Part shown: piece by piece, positions 53,766-62,940 of the stretch
How the letters are laid out: every line of letters begins with the position of its first letter
Position numbering within the stretch: position 1 is the stretch's first letter
Source of the DNA: Palsa-506 sp963836355
GTDB taxonomy: Bacteria > Actinomycetota > Actinomycetes > Streptosporangiales > Streptosporangiaceae
DNA length: 64,000 nt
Reading direction: 5' to 3'
Assembly: GCA_963836355.1 (NCBI GenBank)
Contig: CAWIJO010000007.1
Location: 434,001 to 498,000 of the forward strand
Made by a program: the position numbers and the translations under genes
Notes under the pieces: generated by a model
Told to the model about the DNA's origin: nothing
Database searches by the model: none
What the model saw: the letters and a program-made list of their open reading frames with translations, nothing else

Positions 53766-54671
53766 ATGATCTCGCATGCCGAGGTGCGGCGGCTCGTGCC
53801 AGACACCACGCTGCCCGGCGACGTGTGGCTGGCTGTCTCGCGGACCAAGCCCGGCCGTCCGCCGGTGCTGATCGGCGTCGCCCGCGAGGGCATCACGGCC
53901 GAGGAAGACCGGCTGATCCTGCGCCAGCTGGCGCATTCCGTGGCCCTGGCGGTCGAGGCGCTGCGCGCTTATGCGGAGGAGCATCTGGTCGCCCTTACCC
54001 TGCAGCGCAGCCTCCTCCCGTCCGGCCTGCCCGACATTCCGGGCATCGAGATGTCGGCCAGGTACGTGCCGGCCAGCGATCAGGCCGAGATAGGCGGGGA
54101 CTTCTATGAAGTCCTGGAGTGGGACGACAACTGCCTGGTAGCCGTGATCGGCGACGTTCAGGGCCACTCGATACAGGCGGCGACGGTGATGGGCGAGCTA
54201 CGGCATGCACTGCACGCGTATGCCGACGAGGGCCATCCGCCCCGGGCAATCGCCGTCCTGTTGAACAGCGTGCTGCAGCGATACCATCCGGGCATCATCG
54301 CCACGCTGTGCCTGCTGCGGCTGGATTTGGCCACCGGCGAACTGCAGATCGTCAACTGCGGGCACGTGCCGCCCCTGCTAGTCGACCAGCGCGGAGCGGC
54401 TTACCGGGGCCAGGGCGGAATGCTGCTCGGCACCCCGATCGATGACCCGCACGTCGAGTACGCCGTCGTGCCGCCTGGCGGCATGGTCGTGCTGTTCACG
54501 GACGGCCTGGTAGAAGACCGCGACGGCGCGCTGGATGACAACCTGCAGCGGCTGCGCCTCGCCGCCGCCGGCGCCAGCAGTGACATCGACGCGTTTACCG
54601 ACCACGTGCTGGGCATCTTCGGCCCGCGCGAAGACGACGTAGCCCTGATCGCCCTCCGCCGCGAATACTGA
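53766..54671 (+). CDS. PP2C-type (SpoIIE/RsbU-like) protein phosphatase, probably 5'-truncated
   Basis: A 301-residue frame: the end of a GAF-like sensor (PGDVWLAVSRTKPGRPPVLIGV...EEDRLILRQLAHSVALAVEAL, residues 18-75), a linker helix (LQRSLLPSGLPDIPGIEM) and a complete PP2C domain with GGDFYE, IGDVQGHSIQAA, HVPPLLV, FTDGLVED and EDDVALIAL. The metal-binding aspartates are in place. Such phosphatases dephosphorylate STAS anti-anti-sigma factors. The frame begins within 10 bp of the scrambled rsb block and lacks the beginning of the GAF domain, so the gene was probably cut by the same event. Confidence 0.82.
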   Translation: MISHAEVRRLVPDTTLPGDVWLAVSRTKPGRPPVLIGVAREGITAEEDRLILRQLAHSVALAVEALRAYAEEHLVALTLQRSLLPSGLPDIPGIEMSARYVPASDQAEIGGDFYEVLEWDDNCLVAVIGDVQGHSIQAATVMGELRHALHAYADEGHPPRAIAVLLNSVLQRYHPGIIATLCLLRLDLATGELQIVNCGHVPPLLVDQRGAAYRGQGGMLLGTPIDDPHVEYAVVPPGGMVVLFTDGLVEDRDGALDDNLQRLRLAAAGASSDIDAFTDHVLGIFGPREDDVALIALRREY

Positions 54672-54911
54672 ACGCAGCCCAGGAGGCCCCCTCACGACGA
54701 AGCGGGGACCGTCCCGACGCTGGCGGTCGCCTCCCCTGGGCCGCGCAGCCGGTCACTGCCCAGCCAGCCACCGGTTATTCATGCCTAGCCGGGACAGCCG
54801 GTGAGCGCGCTGGCGACAGGGAGATGGCCCCGGTGGCCATTCACCTGCAGGCAGAACCGCAGGTATCGTCACCGCCTGGGCCCGCAGACCGGCAACCGGG
54901 AGAAGGCAGGC

Positions 54912-55001
54912 ATGAAGAGACTTCTAGGCATCGCGCTCCCCGCCCTGGTGTCCGTCGCCCTGATGGCTGGCCCGGCGACGGCCGCATCCACCTCTGGCTG
55001 A
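54912..55001 (+). pseudogene. Orphan signal peptide (29 codons), probable gene remnant
   Basis: MKRLLGIALPALVSVALMAG followed by PATAASTSG-stop is a textbook export signal with an AxA site and nothing after it. A GGGAGAAGGCAGG ribosome site precedes it. It is either the head of a lost secreted-protein gene or a very short exported peptide. Confidence 0.5.
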
Positions 55002-55055
55002 CGTCCAGGCGCTGAGAGATCAATGGTTAAGACTTAGCCGGTTAACACCGGAGCG

Positions 55056-55120
55056 ATATTAACCACGAAGCCGGAGCACCTGGCGCACTTCTGGGGCCCG
55101 GCCGGGACCACCACCCCCGA
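55056..55120 (+). pseudogene. SRPBCC (AHSA1-like) domain fragment
   Basis: In frame, TKPEHLAHFWGPAGTTTP matches the WTxPEHLAxWWGPxGxTTP signature near the start of SRPBCC/AHSA1 proteins. Homology ends at once on both sides. It lies in a 565-bp stretch (54672-55236) that holds no intact gene. Confidence 0.55.
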
Positions 55121-55236
55121 TCGGGGCGATCCGCTTCGACGGCTACCTGGCAGCTCTCGCCAGCCAGGCATAACGGCGCGCCGCGCCCGCGATAGCGTCA
55201 GCGACGGGAGACAACGACCGGGAGGCCCGCAGCGCG

Positions 55237-55653
55237 ATGAAGACCATGACATTCCAGGTGCGGACCGGCCGTCGCGACTCGGTGTACGACATCACGGCGC
55301 AATGCGAGGAATACGCGCGGGAGTCGTCGCGTGGCGGTGACGGGCTGCTGCACGTATTCGTCCCGCATGCGACGGCCGGCGTCGCGGTGCTGGAACTGCA
55401 CGCGGCCAGCGACGCCGACCTGCTGGACTCGCTGCAGGATTTGCTGCCGCCGGACCGGAACTGGCACCACGCGCACGGGTCGCCAGGGCACGGCCGCTCG
55501 CATGTCCTGCCCGCGTTCATCGCGCCGTTCACCGTGCTGCCGGTAGTCGCCGGTTCGCTCGCGCTCGGCACCTGGCAGTCGGTGGCGCTGGTCGATCTCA
55601 ACGCCGACAATCCGGACCGGCAGGTGCGGCTGTCATTCCTGGAGTGCGGGTAA
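55237..55653 (+). CDS. YjbQ/UPF0047-family protein
   Basis: A 138-residue protein with the family's conserved segments HATAGVAVLELHAASD, NWHHAHGSPGHGRSHVLPAFI (His cluster) and LGTWQSVALVDLN. YjbQ is a small trimeric metal-binding protein reported to have secondary thiamine-phosphate synthase activity. Complete and of normal length. It is followed 10 bp later by the NRDE gene. Confidence 0.92.
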   Translation: MKTMTFQVRTGRRDSVYDITAQCEEYARESSRGGDGLLHVFVPHATAGVAVLELHAASDADLLDSLQDLLPPDRNWHHAHGSPGHGRSHVLPAFIAPFTVLPVVAGSLALGTWQSVALVDLNADNPDRQVRLSFLECG

Positions 55654-55663
55654 CGTCGCAGGG

Positions 55664-56569
55664 GTGTGCTTGGCGATCGCATTGTCCGGGGTGCTGGCCG
55701 ATGCGCCGCTGCTGGTGGCGGCCAACCGGGACGAGCTCTACACGCGCCCGGCCGAGGTGGTCACCGTGCTGCGCGATCGCGGGCCGCGGATTCTCGGCGG
55801 CCGGGACGCGGTGGCCGGCGGGACCTGGCTGGCGGTGAACTCCGATGGCGTGCTGGCGGGCCTGACAAACCAGCCGTCGGCCCACGGCCGGGACGACACC
55901 AGGCGTTCCCGCGGTGAGCTGCCGCTGGCCTTCGCCGCGCACCCGGATGCGGCGACCGCGGTGGCCAAGGTGTGCGCCGGGCTGGACCCAGCCGACTACA
56001 ACCCCTGCTGGCTGCTCGTCGGCGACCGGCACTCGCTGTTCTCCGTCGGCCTGACCGGCGGGCGCCGCCCGGTGGTCCGGCAGCTACCGCCCGGAATCCA
56101 TGTCCTGGAGAACCTGCCACTTGGCGACTACTCGGCGAAAGCGCAGCAGGTCACCGCGATGGTGGCAGCCGGAATTGCCGGAAAGACCGCAACGACCGGG
56201 ATTAACGGGGCCAGCGGCGCCGGCGTGCCCGATGCCGCCGCATCGGCGCCCGGGGCTAGCCAGACCGGCCGGCCCGGCGGGATGGCCGACGCCGAGCTGG
56301 CCCTGGCCGCGGTGCTGCGCGATCACCGGCCGGCGGTCACGGCCCAGCAGCCGGTCACCGGGACAGCAGGACGGGTCCGCCCGGCTGAGCTGTCCGCCGC
56401 CTGCGTGCACACCGCCAGCTACGGGACCCGGTCGGCCATGATCGTCACGGTTGGCGGCACCGGCCTGCCCCGCGTCCGGGTCGCCGACGGCGCTCCCTGC
56501 CAGGCTCCGTTCCTGGACTACGCTGCCTGGTGGGCCGCGCCCGGGCGCGAGTCCGCCAGCTCAAGGTGA
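55664..56569 (+). CDS. NRDE (TANGO2-like) family protein
   Basis: A 301-residue protein starting MCLAIALSG with the defining N-R-D-E word in LLVAANRDELYTRPAEV, then LGGRDAVAGGTWLAVN and GLTNQPSAHGRDDTRRSRGE. The Cys2 placed right after the start is typical of Ntn-hydrolase-like TANGO2 relatives. The function is unsettled (heme or acyl-CoA handling has been proposed for eukaryotic TANGO2). An Ala/Gly-rich insert lies near residues 180-215. The GTG start at 55664 exposes the cysteine. Confidence 0.9.
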   Translation: MCLAIALSGVLADAPLLVAANRDELYTRPAEVVTVLRDRGPRILGGRDAVAGGTWLAVNSDGVLAGLTNQPSAHGRDDTRRSRGELPLAFAAHPDAATAVAKVCAGLDPADYNPCWLLVGDRHSLFSVGLTGGRRPVVRQLPPGIHVLENLPLGDYSAKAQQVTAMVAAGIAGKTATTGINGASGAGVPDAAASAPGASQTGRPGGMADAELALAAVLRDHRPAVTAQQPVTGTAGRVRPAELSAACVHTASYGTRSAMIVTVGGTGLPRVRVADGAPCQAPFLDYAAWWAAPGRESASSR

Positions 56570-56692
56570 GGCTGGGCTGGCATCGGCCACCGGCTCGCCG
56601 ACCTCCGCCAGGCCGGCTTCGGATCCGGGTTCGCGGCCGGCCTGCGATGCTAGCTCATCTTCCGCTGGCCGGCCAGGGTTCCTGGGCGGCGG

Positions 56693-58180
56693 TCAGCCGG
56701 TGAAGGTGACCCAGATCAGGTACGCGTTCAGGCAGATGATGACGGCGGCGATGCCGCTGGTTGTCAGCGTCGTGATCCGGTGGTTGACGAGCGAGCCCAT
56801 GATGTCCTGCCGCCGCGTGATCAGGATCAGCGGCACCAGCGCGAACGGGATCCCGAACGACAGCACCACCTGCGAGATCACCAGGCTGGCGGTGGTCGGC
56901 AGGCCGAGGCCGAGCACGAGCAGGGCCGGCGCCATGGTGAGCCCGCGGCGCAGGAACAGCGGGATCCGGCGGCCGATGAAGCCCTGCATCACGACCTGCC
57001 CGGCGTAGGTGCCCACGCTGGATGACGACAGCCCGGACGCGAGCAGCGCGATCGCGAACGCCAGCGCGGCGCCGCCGCCGACGACTCGGCCGAGCTCGAA
57101 ATGCGCGGCCTGGATCGAGTCGCCCGCGCCGTGGCCGCCGGAATGACTGAACAGCGCCGCGGCGACGAACAGCATCGCCAGGTTGATCAGGCCCGCCGCG
57201 CCGAGCGCGATCAGCACGTCGAGCCGCTGGAACCGGAGCAGCTCGCGGCGCTCGGCGTCGTCGTTGCAGTGCACCCGGGACTTCGTCAGCGCCGAGTGCA
57301 GGTAGACCACGTGCGGCATCACGGTCGCGCCGATGATCCCGGCCACCAGCAGCATGCCGTCGCCGCCGGGCAGGCTCGGCACCAGCCCGGCCGCGATCCC
57401 CCCCGGGTCGGTTCCCACCGCCGCCAGGTCGTAGGCGAACCCGAGGAAAACGATGCCGAGCAGTCCGCAGATCGCCAGCTCGAAGCGGCGGTAGCCGCGC
57501 TGCTCCAGTGCCAGGATGCCGAATGCGACGACCGCCGTGATCAGGCCGGCCTGCAGCAGCCGCACTCCGAACAGCAGGTTGAGCCCAATCGCCGCACCGA
57601 TGAACTCGGCTAGGTCGGTCGCCATCGCGATCAGCTCGGCCTGCACCCACAGTCCGCCGGACACCGCCCGCGGCAAGTGCGCACGGCAGAGTTCCGGCAG
57701 GTCGCTGCCGGTGGCCACGCCGGTCTTGGCGGACAGGTACTGGACCAGCATGGCCATCAGGTTGGCGACGACGATCACCCAGGCGAGCGTGTAGCCGAAC
57801 TTCGCCCCCGCGGAGAAGTTGGTGGCGAAGTTGCCCGGGTCGATGTAAGCGACCGCAGCCACGAACGCCGGCCCGAGCAGCGCGAGGATTCCCCGTGCCC
57901 GGCCGCGGGAGCGCAGTACTCGCAGGGTGTGCCTCGGCGCCGCCCCGGCGGGCCCGGTTCCGGTGATCCCCCGGGATTCCGGTCCGGCCGAGAACGGCAG
58001 TGGCAGCGCGGACTTCCCGGCCGGCTGCTGCCGCGCCGGTAGCTGCCCGCCGGGCGGCGGCTGGGCGGGCTGTTCCTGGCCGGGCGGCACCTGGGCGGGC
58101 TGTTCCTGGCCGGGCGGCGGCTGGGCGGGCTGTTCCTGGCCGGGCGGCGGCTGGGCGGGCTGTTCCTGGCCGGGCGGCAC
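56693..58180 (-). CDS. mntH: Nramp-family divalent metal transporter with a repetitive N-terminus
   Basis: About 495 residues as read from GTG 58180. The core has 11 membrane helices with the Nramp metal site AYIDPGNFATNFSAG (helix 1) and GATVMPHVVYLHSAL (helix 6); it imports Mn2+ or Fe2+ with protons. The first 45 residues are PPPGQEQPAQ repeats encoded by the 30-bp array at 58051-58200. The frame is open further upstream to the groEL stop (58255) with no better start; a GTG at 58090 is an alternative. The position directly behind the monooxygenase cluster is suggestive of metal supply, but the active-site metal there is iron. Confidence 0.9.
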   Translation of the reverse strand: MPPGQEQPAQPPPGQEQPAQPPPGQEQPAQVPPGQEQPAQPPPGGQLPARQQPAGKSALPLPFSAGPESRGITGTGPAGAAPRHTLRVLRSRGRARGILALLGPAFVAAVAYIDPGNFATNFSAGAKFGYTLAWVIVVANLMAMLVQYLSAKTGVATGSDLPELCRAHLPRAVSGGLWVQAELIAMATDLAEFIGAAIGLNLLFGVRLLQAGLITAVVAFGILALEQRGYRRFELAICGLLGIVFLGFAYDLAAVGTDPGGIAAGLVPSLPGGDGMLLVAGIIGATVMPHVVYLHSALTKSRVHCNDDAERRELLRFQRLDVLIALGAAGLINLAMLFVAAALFSHSGGHGAGDSIQAAHFELGRVVGGGAALAFAIALLASGLSSSSVGTYAGQVVMQGFIGRRIPLFLRRGLTMAPALLVLGLGLPTTASLVISQVVLSFGIPFALVPLILITRRQDIMGSLVNHRITTLTTSGIAAVIICLNAYLIWVTFTG

Positions 58181-58200
58181 CTGGGCGGGCTGTTCCTGGC
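58051..58200 (-). repeat. Five 30-bp tandem units coding PPPGQEQPAQ
   Basis: Five head-to-tail units of 30 bp, differing only at a GG/AC pair (Pro versus Val codon), cover the 5' end of the mntH frame. A partial sixth unit follows (to about 58220), ending in a CTG/CAG run. The frame is preserved throughout. Confidence 0.95.
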
Positions 58201-58254
58201 CGGGCGGCGGCTGCGCGGGCTGCTGCTGCTGCGCCAGCGGCTGCGGCCCCGGCC

Positions 58255-59946
58255 TCAGCCGACCGACGGGCCGAGACCGAGCGATTGCGGTGTGCTCGAG
58301 TCGGGCGACGGCTGGTTCAGGCCCTCATCCAGCGGGCCGTACTCCGTCATCAGCGCCGCGCTGCCGCCCCACGGGGTTTGCTCCTCGGCGATCAGGGTGT
58401 TGGTGGTGAGCAGCAGGCCGGCCACCGAGGCGCCGTTCTGCAGGGCCGAGCGGGCTACCCGGAGCGGGTCGATGATACCCATCTCGATCATGTTACCGAA
58501 GCGGCCCTCCAGCGCGTCGAACCCCTCGTCGTTGCCCATCTGGACCATCTGCGCCACCACGTCCTTGCCGGAATAGCCGGCGTTCGAGGCGATCAGGAAG
58601 GCGGGCTCGGTCAGCACGCTGCGCACGATCTCGACGCCGGTCGCGTAGTCGTCCTTGACCTGCAGGTCATCAAGCGCGGCCTCGGCATGCAGCAGCGCGG
58701 CGCCGCCGCCGGCCACGATGCCCTCGGCCATCGCGGCCCGGGTTGCGGACAGCGCGTCCTCGACCCGGTGCTGCAGTTCCTTCAGCTCGGCGTTGGTCGG
58801 CGCGCCGACCCTGATCACGGCGACCTTGCCGGACAGCGAGCCGATCCGCTCGGTCAGCACGTCCTCGTCGATCCCGAACTGGGCCCGGCCAAGTTCGGCG
58901 CGCAGCTGGTTGAGCCGGAACTCGACCTTCGCCGGCGAGCCGCTGCCGCCGATGATCGCGGTGCGGTCCGCGTTGACCCGGACCTGCGCGGCCCGGCCGA
59001 GCTGGTCGACGGTCATCGTCTCCAGGGTGAACCCGGAGTGCTTGCTGAGCACGGCACCGCCAGTTTTCGCGGCGATGTCCTCCAGCTTGTGCAACCGCCG
59101 GTCGCCGAAGCCGGGCGCACGCACGGCGACGCACTGGAATACCCGGTTGACATGGTTGTGCACCAGCATGGACAGCGCCGAGCCCTCGACGTTCTCCGCG
59201 ACGATGACCAGCGGCCGCGGGGCGCGCATCACCTTGTCAAGTATCGGCATCAGCTGCTGGACCTTGGTGATCTTCTCGCTGCACAGCAGGATGTAGGGGT
59301 CCTCGAGGATCGCCTCCAGGCTGGCCGGGTTGGTCACCAGATAGGGCGAGAGATATCCGTTATCAAACTCAAAGCCTTCAACGAAATCCACGCTCATCCC
59401 GTGCGCAGCCGACTCCTCCACGGTGACAGTGCCGCCGTCGCCCACGGTGTGCAGCGCCTGTGCGATCACCGCGCCGACCGTGTCGTCGTCGTTTGCCGAG
59501 ATCGCCGCTACCCGGGCGAAGTCCTGCTCGGTGACCACCGGGGTGGCAACTCTCTGCAGGTGGCTGACCAGGCGGCCGACGGCCAGGTCGATGCCCCGCT
59601 TGACCAGCACCGGGTTAGCGCCCGCTGCGATGGCCCTGAAGCCCGACCTGACCACCGCCTGGGCGATCACCGTCGCGGTGGTGGTGCCGTCGCCGACGAT
59701 GTCGTTAGTCTTGATCGCCGCTTCCTTGACCAGCTGCGCGCCCATGTTCTCGAACTGGTCCTTCAGGTGGATCTCGCGCGCGATCGTGACGCCGTCGTTG
59801 GTGACCACCGGCGACCCGGTGATTTTCTCCAGGATGACGTTGCGGCCCTTCGGCCCGAGCGTCGACTTCACCGCTTCGGCCAGCTGGTCCACTCCCGCGA
59901 GCAGCAGCGAGCGGGCTTCCTCGCCGAAACGAAGTTCCTTGGCCAT
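58255..59946 (-). CDS. GroEL-type 60-kDa chaperonin of the alkane monooxygenase cluster
   Basis: A 563-residue chaperonin with the ATP-binding segment TLGPKGRNVILEK (about residues 28-40), VTNDGVTIAREI, VGDGTTTATVIAQA and GGGAALLHAEAA. It is diverged from housekeeping GroEL: the C-terminus lacks the GGM repeat and ends QSLGLGPSVG, and no groES is adjacent. In mycobacterial mimABCD and rhodococcal prm clusters a dedicated chaperonin of this kind is needed to fold the diiron hydroxylase; position and divergence fit that role. A GGAGG site precedes the ATG. Confidence 0.92.
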   Translation of the reverse strand: MAKELRFGEEARSLLLAGVDQLAEAVKSTLGPKGRNVILEKITGSPVVTNDGVTIAREIHLKDQFENMGAQLVKEAAIKTNDIVGDGTTTATVIAQAVVRSGFRAIAAGANPVLVKRGIDLAVGRLVSHLQRVATPVVTEQDFARVAAISANDDDTVGAVIAQALHTVGDGGTVTVEESAAHGMSVDFVEGFEFDNGYLSPYLVTNPASLEAILEDPYILLCSEKITKVQQLMPILDKVMRAPRPLVIVAENVEGSALSMLVHNHVNRVFQCVAVRAPGFGDRRLHKLEDIAAKTGGAVLSKHSGFTLETMTVDQLGRAAQVRVNADRTAIIGGSGSPAKVEFRLNQLRAELGRAQFGIDEDVLTERIGSLSGKVAVIRVGAPTNAELKELQHRVEDALSATRAAMAEGIVAGGGAALLHAEAALDDLQVKDDYATGVEIVRSVLTEPAFLIASNAGYSGKDVVAQMVQMGNDEGFDALEGRFGNMIEMGIIDPLRVARSALQNGASVAGLLLTTNTLIAEEQTPWGGSAALMTEYGPLDEGLNQPSPDSSTPQSLGLGPSVG

Positions 59947-59994
59947 GGGGTGCCCTCCTGGAGGTCAGTCGTATGCAGGTCAGTACCGCGAACG

Positions 59995-61020
59995 CTACGG
60001 GACGAGGATCGCGCGGCCGCGGACCCGGCCGGCATCGAGATCCGCCAGCGCGTCCGGCGCCGCGTCCAGCGGGTAGGTCCTGGTATGCAGCGTTACCTTT
60101 CCCGCCTGGGCCAGCACCATCAGCTCGGCGAGGTCGTTATAAGTGCCGACGATATTGCCGATGATGTTCCGCTCGGTCCCGATGATGTCCAGCGTCGGGA
60201 TGTGCACCGTGCCGCCGTAGCCGATCACGTAGTAGGAACCGGCCCGGCCGGTCATCGCGAACCCGTCGTTCTCCGCGCCCTGCTCGGCGACGAAGTCGAA
60301 GACCACGTTGGCGCCGGCCCCGCCGGTCAGTTCCTGCACCGCGGCGACCTGGCCGCCGTCGGCGACCACGGTGTGCTGCGCGCCGAGCTGCTCCGCGAGC
60401 TTGAGCGCATCCGGGTTGCGGTCGACCACGATGATCTTGGACGCGGTGAGCGCGGCCAGGCACTGGATGCCGATATGGCCAAGGCCGCCGGCCCCGATGA
60501 CGACGCTGGTGGTGCCCGGGTACAGCAGCGGGAGCGCCTTGCGGACCGCGTGGTAGGCGGTGATCCCGGCGTCAGCAAGCGCGGCGACGTCCTGCGGCCG
60601 GGTCCCCGAATCCAGCTTGACGCAGGCCCGCGCCGAGGTCAGCAGGTATTCGGCCATCCCGCCGTCGTGGGACAGGCCGGGGAAGGAGCTGGCCACGCAG
60701 TGCATGTCCTGCCCGGCGCGGCAGGCGGTGCAGAGCCCGCAGGTGGGCGTCGGATGCAGGATCACCGTGTCGCCGACGGCCACGTTGGTGACCGCAGAGC
60801 CGACCTGGTGCACCCAGCCGGCATTCTCATGGCCGAGCGTGTAGGGCAGCGACGGGCTCATCGCCGCGTCCCACTGGCCCTCGATGATGTGCAGGTCGGT
60901 ACGGCACACCCCGGCGCCGCCGATCTTGACGACGACATCGAGCGGGCCGGAGACTTCCGGCTGTGCCACCTCGTCGACCACGGGTTGCTGGTGGTATCCG
61001 TGCAGCCGGACGGCCTTCAT
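59995..61020 (-). CDS. Zinc-dependent NAD(P) alcohol dehydrogenase of the monooxygenase cluster
   Basis: A 341-residue MDR protein: GVCRTDLHIIEGQW and GHENAGWV (catalytic zinc), CGLCTACRAGQDMHC (structural zinc), VVIGAGGLGHIGIQCLAAL with VVDRNPDALKLAE (NAD binding). In propane clusters this enzyme oxidises the alcohol (2-propanol or similar) made by the monooxygenase. Its start overlaps the DUF59 gene stop by 4 nt; groEL follows 48 bp downstream. Confidence 0.93.
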   Translation of the reverse strand: MKAVRLHGYHQQPVVDEVAQPEVSGPLDVVVKIGGAGVCRTDLHIIEGQWDAAMSPSLPYTLGHENAGWVHQVGSAVTNVAVGDTVILHPTPTCGLCTACRAGQDMHCVASSFPGLSHDGGMAEYLLTSARACVKLDSGTRPQDVAALADAGITAYHAVRKALPLLYPGTTSVVIGAGGLGHIGIQCLAALTASKIIVVDRNPDALKLAEQLGAQHTVVADGGQVAAVQELTGGAGANVVFDFVAEQGAENDGFAMTGRAGSYYVIGYGGTVHIPTLDIIGTERNIIGNIVGTYNDLAELMVLAQAGKVTLHTRTYPLDAAPDALADLDAGRVRGRAILVP

Positions 61021-61757
61021 TGGTCCTCCTCGCCTTGTCCTGCGGTGTCGTATCGGTGCCGCAGCATGCCGCGGCAGATGCCGGCGTTCGCCTCGATGCT
61101 CACCCGGGTCGTCTGCGCCCGGCGCAGGTGCAACGGCACCGCTGCGTCGGCAACCGGCGCGCCGGTTGCGGGGTCGATCAGCAGTGCGGCACCGTCGCCC
61201 GCGGGCAGGCCGAGCTCGGCCCGGCGCTGCCGCAGCCGGTCAAGCTCGCGCGAGGCCGGCACCTCGCCGAGCGTCATGCCGCGCAGCGCCGATGGCTCGG
61301 CCCCTGCCTTGAGCAGTGGCCGGCACACCTGGTCGGTGCCGGCCAGCACCGCCTTGCGCAGGAAATCGGCGCGCAGCTGGTGCAGCTCGCCGACCGCCTC
61401 GCCGTCGAACGACCGGGCGAAGCCCGCCCGCGCGGCTACCCCGCCGTTGATCGCGTCCGAGGCGAAGTGGTCTTCCAGCACTACCTCGGCGCGGCGCACG
61501 CCGGACAGGCCGGACACCGCGTCGTAGGCGTCGGCGACCATCAGGAAGGCGAAATTGGGCGCGCAGAAATACGTCGGCAGCCGCAGCCTCACCTGCGCGT
61601 CGCCGGCCGCCGAGACGGTGCACGACGCCACGAAGCCGAGCGCGGTGATCGGCTCGTCAAGCTCAGGATCGCGCACCGACTCCAGCGCCTGAAGCACCCG
61701 GGCGGCCCCTGGGGGAGCAACATCCGCCCCAGGGGCCGTGGTCGAAGGGGCAGTCAT
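61017..61757 (-). CDS. DUF59/MIP18-type iron-sulfur assembly-like protein of the monooxygenase cluster
   Basis: A 246-residue protein. Residues 20-110 form the DUF59 fold (VLQALESVRDPELDEPITALGFV, LRLPTYFCAPNFAFLMVADAY with the conserved cysteine). The C-terminal 130 residues are a cluster-specific extension. Such genes recur in propane and related monooxygenase operons, probably helping to load iron into the hydroxylase. ATGA overlaps join it to its neighbours on both sides. Confidence 0.9.
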   Translation of the reverse strand: MTAPSTTAPGADVAPPGAARVLQALESVRDPELDEPITALGFVASCTVSAAGDAQVRLRLPTYFCAPNFAFLMVADAYDAVSGLSGVRRAEVVLEDHFASDAINGGVAARAGFARSFDGEAVGELHQLRADFLRKAVLAGTDQVCRPLLKAGAEPSALRGMTLGEVPASRELDRLRQRRAELGLPAGDGAALLIDPATGAPVADAAVPLHLRRAQTTRVSIEANAGICRGMLRHRYDTAGQGEEDQ

Positions 61758-62806
61758 GCCCCCGCGACCAGCTGCGCGTCGTCCTGCGCGGCCGGGGTGC
61801 CCTGGCCGGCGTCCAGCTGGAATTCCTTGGGCACGTCGATGTCGTAGAGCTTCGCCGCGTTCAGGCCGAGGATCTTCTTCTTGCCCGCCGTGCCAAGCCG
61901 CGGGTAGTCGGAGAACGCCTCGTCATCCGGGAAATCCCAGTCGACGAAGCCCTCGACCTGCCACTTGGGCTCCCAGATTCCGTAGTCGCTGCCGAAGGTC
62001 ATCTTGTCCTCACCGACCCAGAACAGCAGCTCGCCCATGGCCCTGGCGAAGAACTTCGGCCTGGCGTGCATGAGCGCGCCGATGACCACCGACAGGCCCG
62101 CGTACACGTTCGGCTCCTGCGTCGCCATGTAGCAGAAGTCATCGATGCGCGGCAGCCCGACGTGCTCGACGATGAAGTTCAGGCCCTGGAAGTCGGTGGC
62201 GGCGTGGTCCACGTCGGCCACGTCGAACGCGTCCTTGTCCAGCGGCCAGATCGTCGGGCCCTTGTGCACGTGGATGTTCTTGATCCCGAGTTCCTGGCAA
62301 GCCTCCAGGTACCGGTAAGCGCCGGGGTCGGTCAGCTTCCAGCCGCGCGATCCGTTGTTCCACTCGGCGGTGTAGAGCTTGACGCCCTTAGAGCCATAGG
62401 TCTCCACGTTACGCTTGAGCGTCTCCAGGCCCAGGTCCCCGTCGCGGGGGTCCCAGCGGGTGTTGTACTCGAACATGCCCGGGTGCTTCTTGCCCATCTC
62501 GGCGTTGCGCTCGGTGGTGTTGAAGCCCTCGGCGTACCACTCCTTCAGGTACGTCGGCTGGAACACGGCATGGTCCACGTGGCCGTCCTCGAATACGTCC
62601 TTCATCAGGTCGTCTTCCGAGTACTTCTGGAAGTGCTCGATGCTCCAGTGGGTCTCCGGCGGGCCGAGGCCCTGGTAAGCGTGGAAGCACTCGATCCAGC
62701 CCTTGGCGTACTGCTCGGCGCCCGGCACCCAGTTATCCGGGGCGGCGTTCCAGTAATGCATATGACTATCGACAACGAAGTACTTCTCGCCATCCTTCTC
62801 GTACAC
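61754..62806 (-). CDS. Amidohydrolase-family protein of the monooxygenase cluster
   Basis: A 350-residue amidohydrolase (amidohydro_2, TIM barrel). The metal-binding HxH is at the start (VDSHMHYW, about residues 13-20); later segments include NIHVHKGPTIWPLD, FIVEHVGLPRIDDF and FGSDYGIWEPKW with the conserved Asp. It occurs in this position in many alkane monooxygenase operons; its role is unproven and may concern hydroxylase maturation. It starts 131 bp after prmD. Confidence 0.92.
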   Translation of the reverse strand: MYEKDGEKYFVVDSHMHYWNAAPDNWVPGAEQYAKGWIECFHAYQGLGPPETHWSIEHFQKYSEDDLMKDVFEDGHVDHAVFQPTYLKEWYAEGFNTTERNAEMGKKHPGMFEYNTRWDPRDGDLGLETLKRNVETYGSKGVKLYTAEWNNGSRGWKLTDPGAYRYLEACQELGIKNIHVHKGPTIWPLDKDAFDVADVDHAATDFQGLNFIVEHVGLPRIDDFCYMATQEPNVYAGLSVVIGALMHARPKFFARAMGELLFWVGEDKMTFGSDYGIWEPKWQVEGFVDWDFPDDEAFSDYPRLGTAGKKKILGLNAAKLYDIDVPKEFQLDAGQGTPAAQDDAQLVAGA

Positions 62807-62940
62807 AGATGCCTCCTCGTGGGCCGGACAGTATCAATAATTTGGTCAATGGCGTTACGGCGGCGGGCCCAGCAAGGCCGCCGGTCCCAGCGGAAATCAC
62901 TGGTTCCAGCAGACCGCGCTGGGCCGCGCTACCGCAAGGC

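Noticed and set aside
58051..58200. 30-bp repeats as a CRISPR array
   Set aside because: The units are directly adjacent without spacers and are in frame, coding PPPGQEQPAQ.
58000..61527. An 1175-codon open frame on the plus strand
   Set aside because: It is the antisense shadow of mntH, the chaperonin, the dehydrogenase and the DUF59 gene; its composition is Arg/Ala/His-rich and no domain is visible.
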